NCBI GenBank assembly: GCA_004535795.1
Contig: SPIA01000002.1
Span: forward strand, 55,802-119,801
Origin: Gammaproteobacteria bacterium LSUCC0057
GTDB taxonomy: Bacteria > Pseudomonadota > Gammaproteobacteria > Pseudomonadales > Porticoccaceae
Direction of reading: 5' to 3'
DNA: 64,000 nt
The notes under the pieces were generated by a model that saw only the letters and a program-made list of their open reading frames with translations, did no database searches and was not told the origin of the DNA. Position numbers and translations under genes: made by a program. Position 1 is the first letter of the stretch; every line of letters begins with the position of its first letter. Below, piece after piece: positions 62,389 through 64,000 of the stretch.

Positions 62389-64000
62389 TTACTCCGCGAC
62401 ATCGGCTAACGACCGCGCCGCAACAAAACCAAAGGTTAAGCTGAGCGTATTATTGCCACCGTGGGAGGGCGCCTTACCGCGCCACAGAGAGTTCATATCT
62501 AACCCAACCGCACAGAGGCCAGGTATTGGCTCTGCATCGCCACCGAGTACGCGCGCACGGCTGTCAACTTTTAAGCCCACCGTGGTGGTGGAATCGCCAG
62601 GGTAAATTTTTACGGCATAAAATGGACCTTGCGCGATTGGCCCAAGACACGGGTTGGGGGTGTGGTTGAGATCGCCCAAATGGAAGTCCTCCTGCTGACT
62701 GCCGCGGCCGAAATCCTCATCGACGCCGCGCTCGGCAAAGCTGTTAAAGCGCTCAACAGTTGCCAGTAAATTTTCACTCGCTATCCCTGTCTTATCGGCC
62801 AGCTGTTGCAGCGAGCTGGCGCGTATCAGATAGCCCTGCTCGACCATTTTCTTTAGCCCCAACCCTCTCGGCTTGACTAAACCTAGCCCATATTTTTTGA
62901 CGAAGGCGTGGTCGGCAACCAGAAAGGCGGGCACCGAAGCTGTGCGGTGCATCGGCTCAACGAGATTGGTCGCCGACTCGTTGCCAAAGCGCTCGCCATT
63001 GAGATTGACAGCGATGCAGCCCGGCTTACCGCGGTCCAAAAATAGATGGGGGAATTTGCGGATAGTGCCATCTGGCCGCTCCAATACCGACACCACCAAC
63101 CAGCCGGCGTTGCTGATGTTAGCGCCATCAAAGCCGGCACCTAGGTCTAAGGCGGCACTGATGGCTACCCCGTTATTGCCCTCACAGACCATAGAGATAT
63201 GCTGGTCTGGGAAGGGGATGAACTGTTGGCGAAAACGTTCGTTGGCAGAAAATCCGCCACTCGCCAAGATCACCCCGCGCCGAGCGGTTATCTGGATTTT
63301 CTCGCCATCGCGCTCCACCTCTACACCGGTTACGGCACCGTCATCCGTCATTAGTTCTAACATTGGGCTCGAGTGCCACAGCTCTACCCCAGCATCCAGG
63401 CAAGATTTTAGTAGACGGCCAACCAGAGCATTGCCCATGGTCAATCGTGTACCGCGGCCATAGACCAGCCTGTCTCTGAGATAGCGCACCACGAGTTTGA
63501 GCACGTGGACAAGCGAGCGCCAAGATTTTTTGACATTGGCGATATGCGGCATGTCGTCAAACCCCAGCATCATGCCGGCGGGCGCATTAAATTCGCGCAA
63601 AGGTTCGCGCAGCTGCTTTAGGTGATCGCCTAACTGGCGGCCATCAAAGGTCACTGGCGCCAGCAGCCGGCCTGCTTGGGTGGCACCGTGTAGCTCTTGA
63701 AACCAGTCGGGGAAACCCAAGTGCAGTGCAAACTGGGTTGATGTCTGCTCCTGCATAAAGTCGACCATTTGCGGTGCCGCCCGCAAAAACTCCGCCAGTA
63801 GGTCCTCGCGCAAGGTCGGTCCGACGACAGCTTTAATATAAGCAGAGGCATCGGACTCGCTGTCCGCGTACCCAGCCTCTCGCCCCAAACTGTTGCAGGG
63901 CACCCAAATGCCGCCGCCTGACCACGCCGTGGTACCGCCATAGTAGGGGGTTTTCTCTACTAGCAAGACATCCAAACCCGATGCCGCGGCAGTCAACGCA
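62389..64000 (-). CDS. FAD-dependent oxidoreductase of the 3-ketosteroid dehydrogenase/fumarate reductase family (5' end outside window)
   Basis: The open frame runs past base 64000, so the N-terminal FAD motif is missing. Seen: LVEKTPYYGGTTAWSGGGIW, GVILASGGFSANE, NLNGERFGNES, PFYAVKIYPGDSTTTVGLKV and the C-terminal PIPGLCAVGLDMNS. The region where steroid Delta1-dehydrogenases carry a catalytic Tyr (TYPGAG) reads KAPSHGGNNT, with no Tyr, so it may not be a true KstD. Adjacent upstream of the MFS gene with overlapping or touching ends. Confidence 0.88.
   Translation of the reverse strand, partial: ALTAAASGLDVLLVEKTPYYGGTTAWSGGGIWVPCNSLGREAGYADSESDASAYIKAVVGPTLREDLLAEFLRAAPQMVDFMQEQTSTQFALHLGFPDWFQELHGATQAGRLLAPVTFDGRQLGDHLKQLREPLREFNAPAGMMLGFDDMPHIANVKKSWRSLVHVLKLVVRYLRDRLVYGRGTRLTMGNALVGRLLKSCLDAGVELWHSSPMLELMTDDGAVTGVEVERDGEKIQITARRGVILASGGFSANERFRQQFIPFPDQHISMVCEGNNGVAISAALDLGAGFDGANISNAGWLVVSVLERPDGTIRKFPHLFLDRGKPGCIAVNLNGERFGNESATNLVEPMHRTASVPAFLVADHAFVKKYGLGLVKPRGLGLKKMVEQGYLIRASSLQQLADKTGIASENLLATVERFNSFAERGVDEDFGRGSQQEDFHLGDLNHTPNPCLGPIAQGPFYAVKIYPGDSTTTVGLKVDSRARVLGGDAEPIPGLCAVGLDMNSLWRGKAPSHGGNNTLSLTFGFVAARSLADVAE

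Overview
The window looks like the chromosome of a GC-rich, probably marine or aquatic gammaproteobacterium related to the Pseudomonadales/Cellvibrionales. The evidence is gene order: dksA-gluQ-cbrX-cbrA-cbrB-(crcZ-like RNA)-pcnB-folK-panB, fur/bamE/rnfH/ratA/smpB, hemA-prfA-prmC, and lolB-ispE-tRNA(Gln)-prs-rplY-pth-ychF are the arrangements known from Pseudomonas and its relatives. Species-level identity cannot be read from the sequence alone.

Region 1 (1-32917) is mostly conserved housekeeping DNA. It starts inside a dksA gene with a long Lys/Ala/Pro-rich tail built on 33-bp tandem repeats. It continues with a CbrA-like sensor kinase and a CbrB-like regulator that has lost the sigma54-contacting GAFTGA loop. 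After cbrB comes an unannotated stretch with a promoter-like element, a dense run of A-rich AAYAAYAA motifs and a strong terminator: a candidate CrcZ-like Hfq-decoy small RNA in the same place as crcZ of Pseudomonas. Further on are folate, pantothenate and nucleotide genes, fur/bamE, smpB (apparently leaderless), rhlB, a MATE exporter, translation termination genes, hemA, lolB, ispE, two tRNAs (Gln-UUG, Met-CAU), prs, rplY, pth, ychF and mgsA.

Region 2 (about 33000-64000) is a catabolic gene cluster. It holds an aldehyde dehydrogenase, a GMC oxidoreductase, five short-chain dehydrogenases, a ferredoxin reductase, a two-subunit Rieske oxygenase, a [3Fe-4S]-type ferredoxin, a BphC-like extradiol dioxygenase with a complete active site, two FAA-family hydrolases, two amidohydrolases, beta-oxidation enzymes (enoyl-CoA hydratase, 3-hydroxyacyl-CoA dehydrogenase, thiolase), a DUF35 plus thiolase-like pair resembling steroid side-chain retro-aldolases, a TonB-dependent receptor, two MFS transporters, a TauE-type permease and a KstD-like flavoprotein cut by the window end. 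The inferred job is uptake, ring hydroxylation, ring cleavage and CoA-dependent degradation of a cyclic or aromatic compound with an alkyl side chain (steroid-, terpenoid- or PAH-like). The substrate is not identifiable from sequence alone.

The most interesting region-2 signal is non-coding. Five promoter regions of the cluster share a 25-bp element, TRAACA-N13-TGTNNA, with ten invariant positions. It covers the likely heads of nearly all major transcription units. No DNA-binding regulator gene is visible in the cluster, so the protein that reads it probably lies outside the window.
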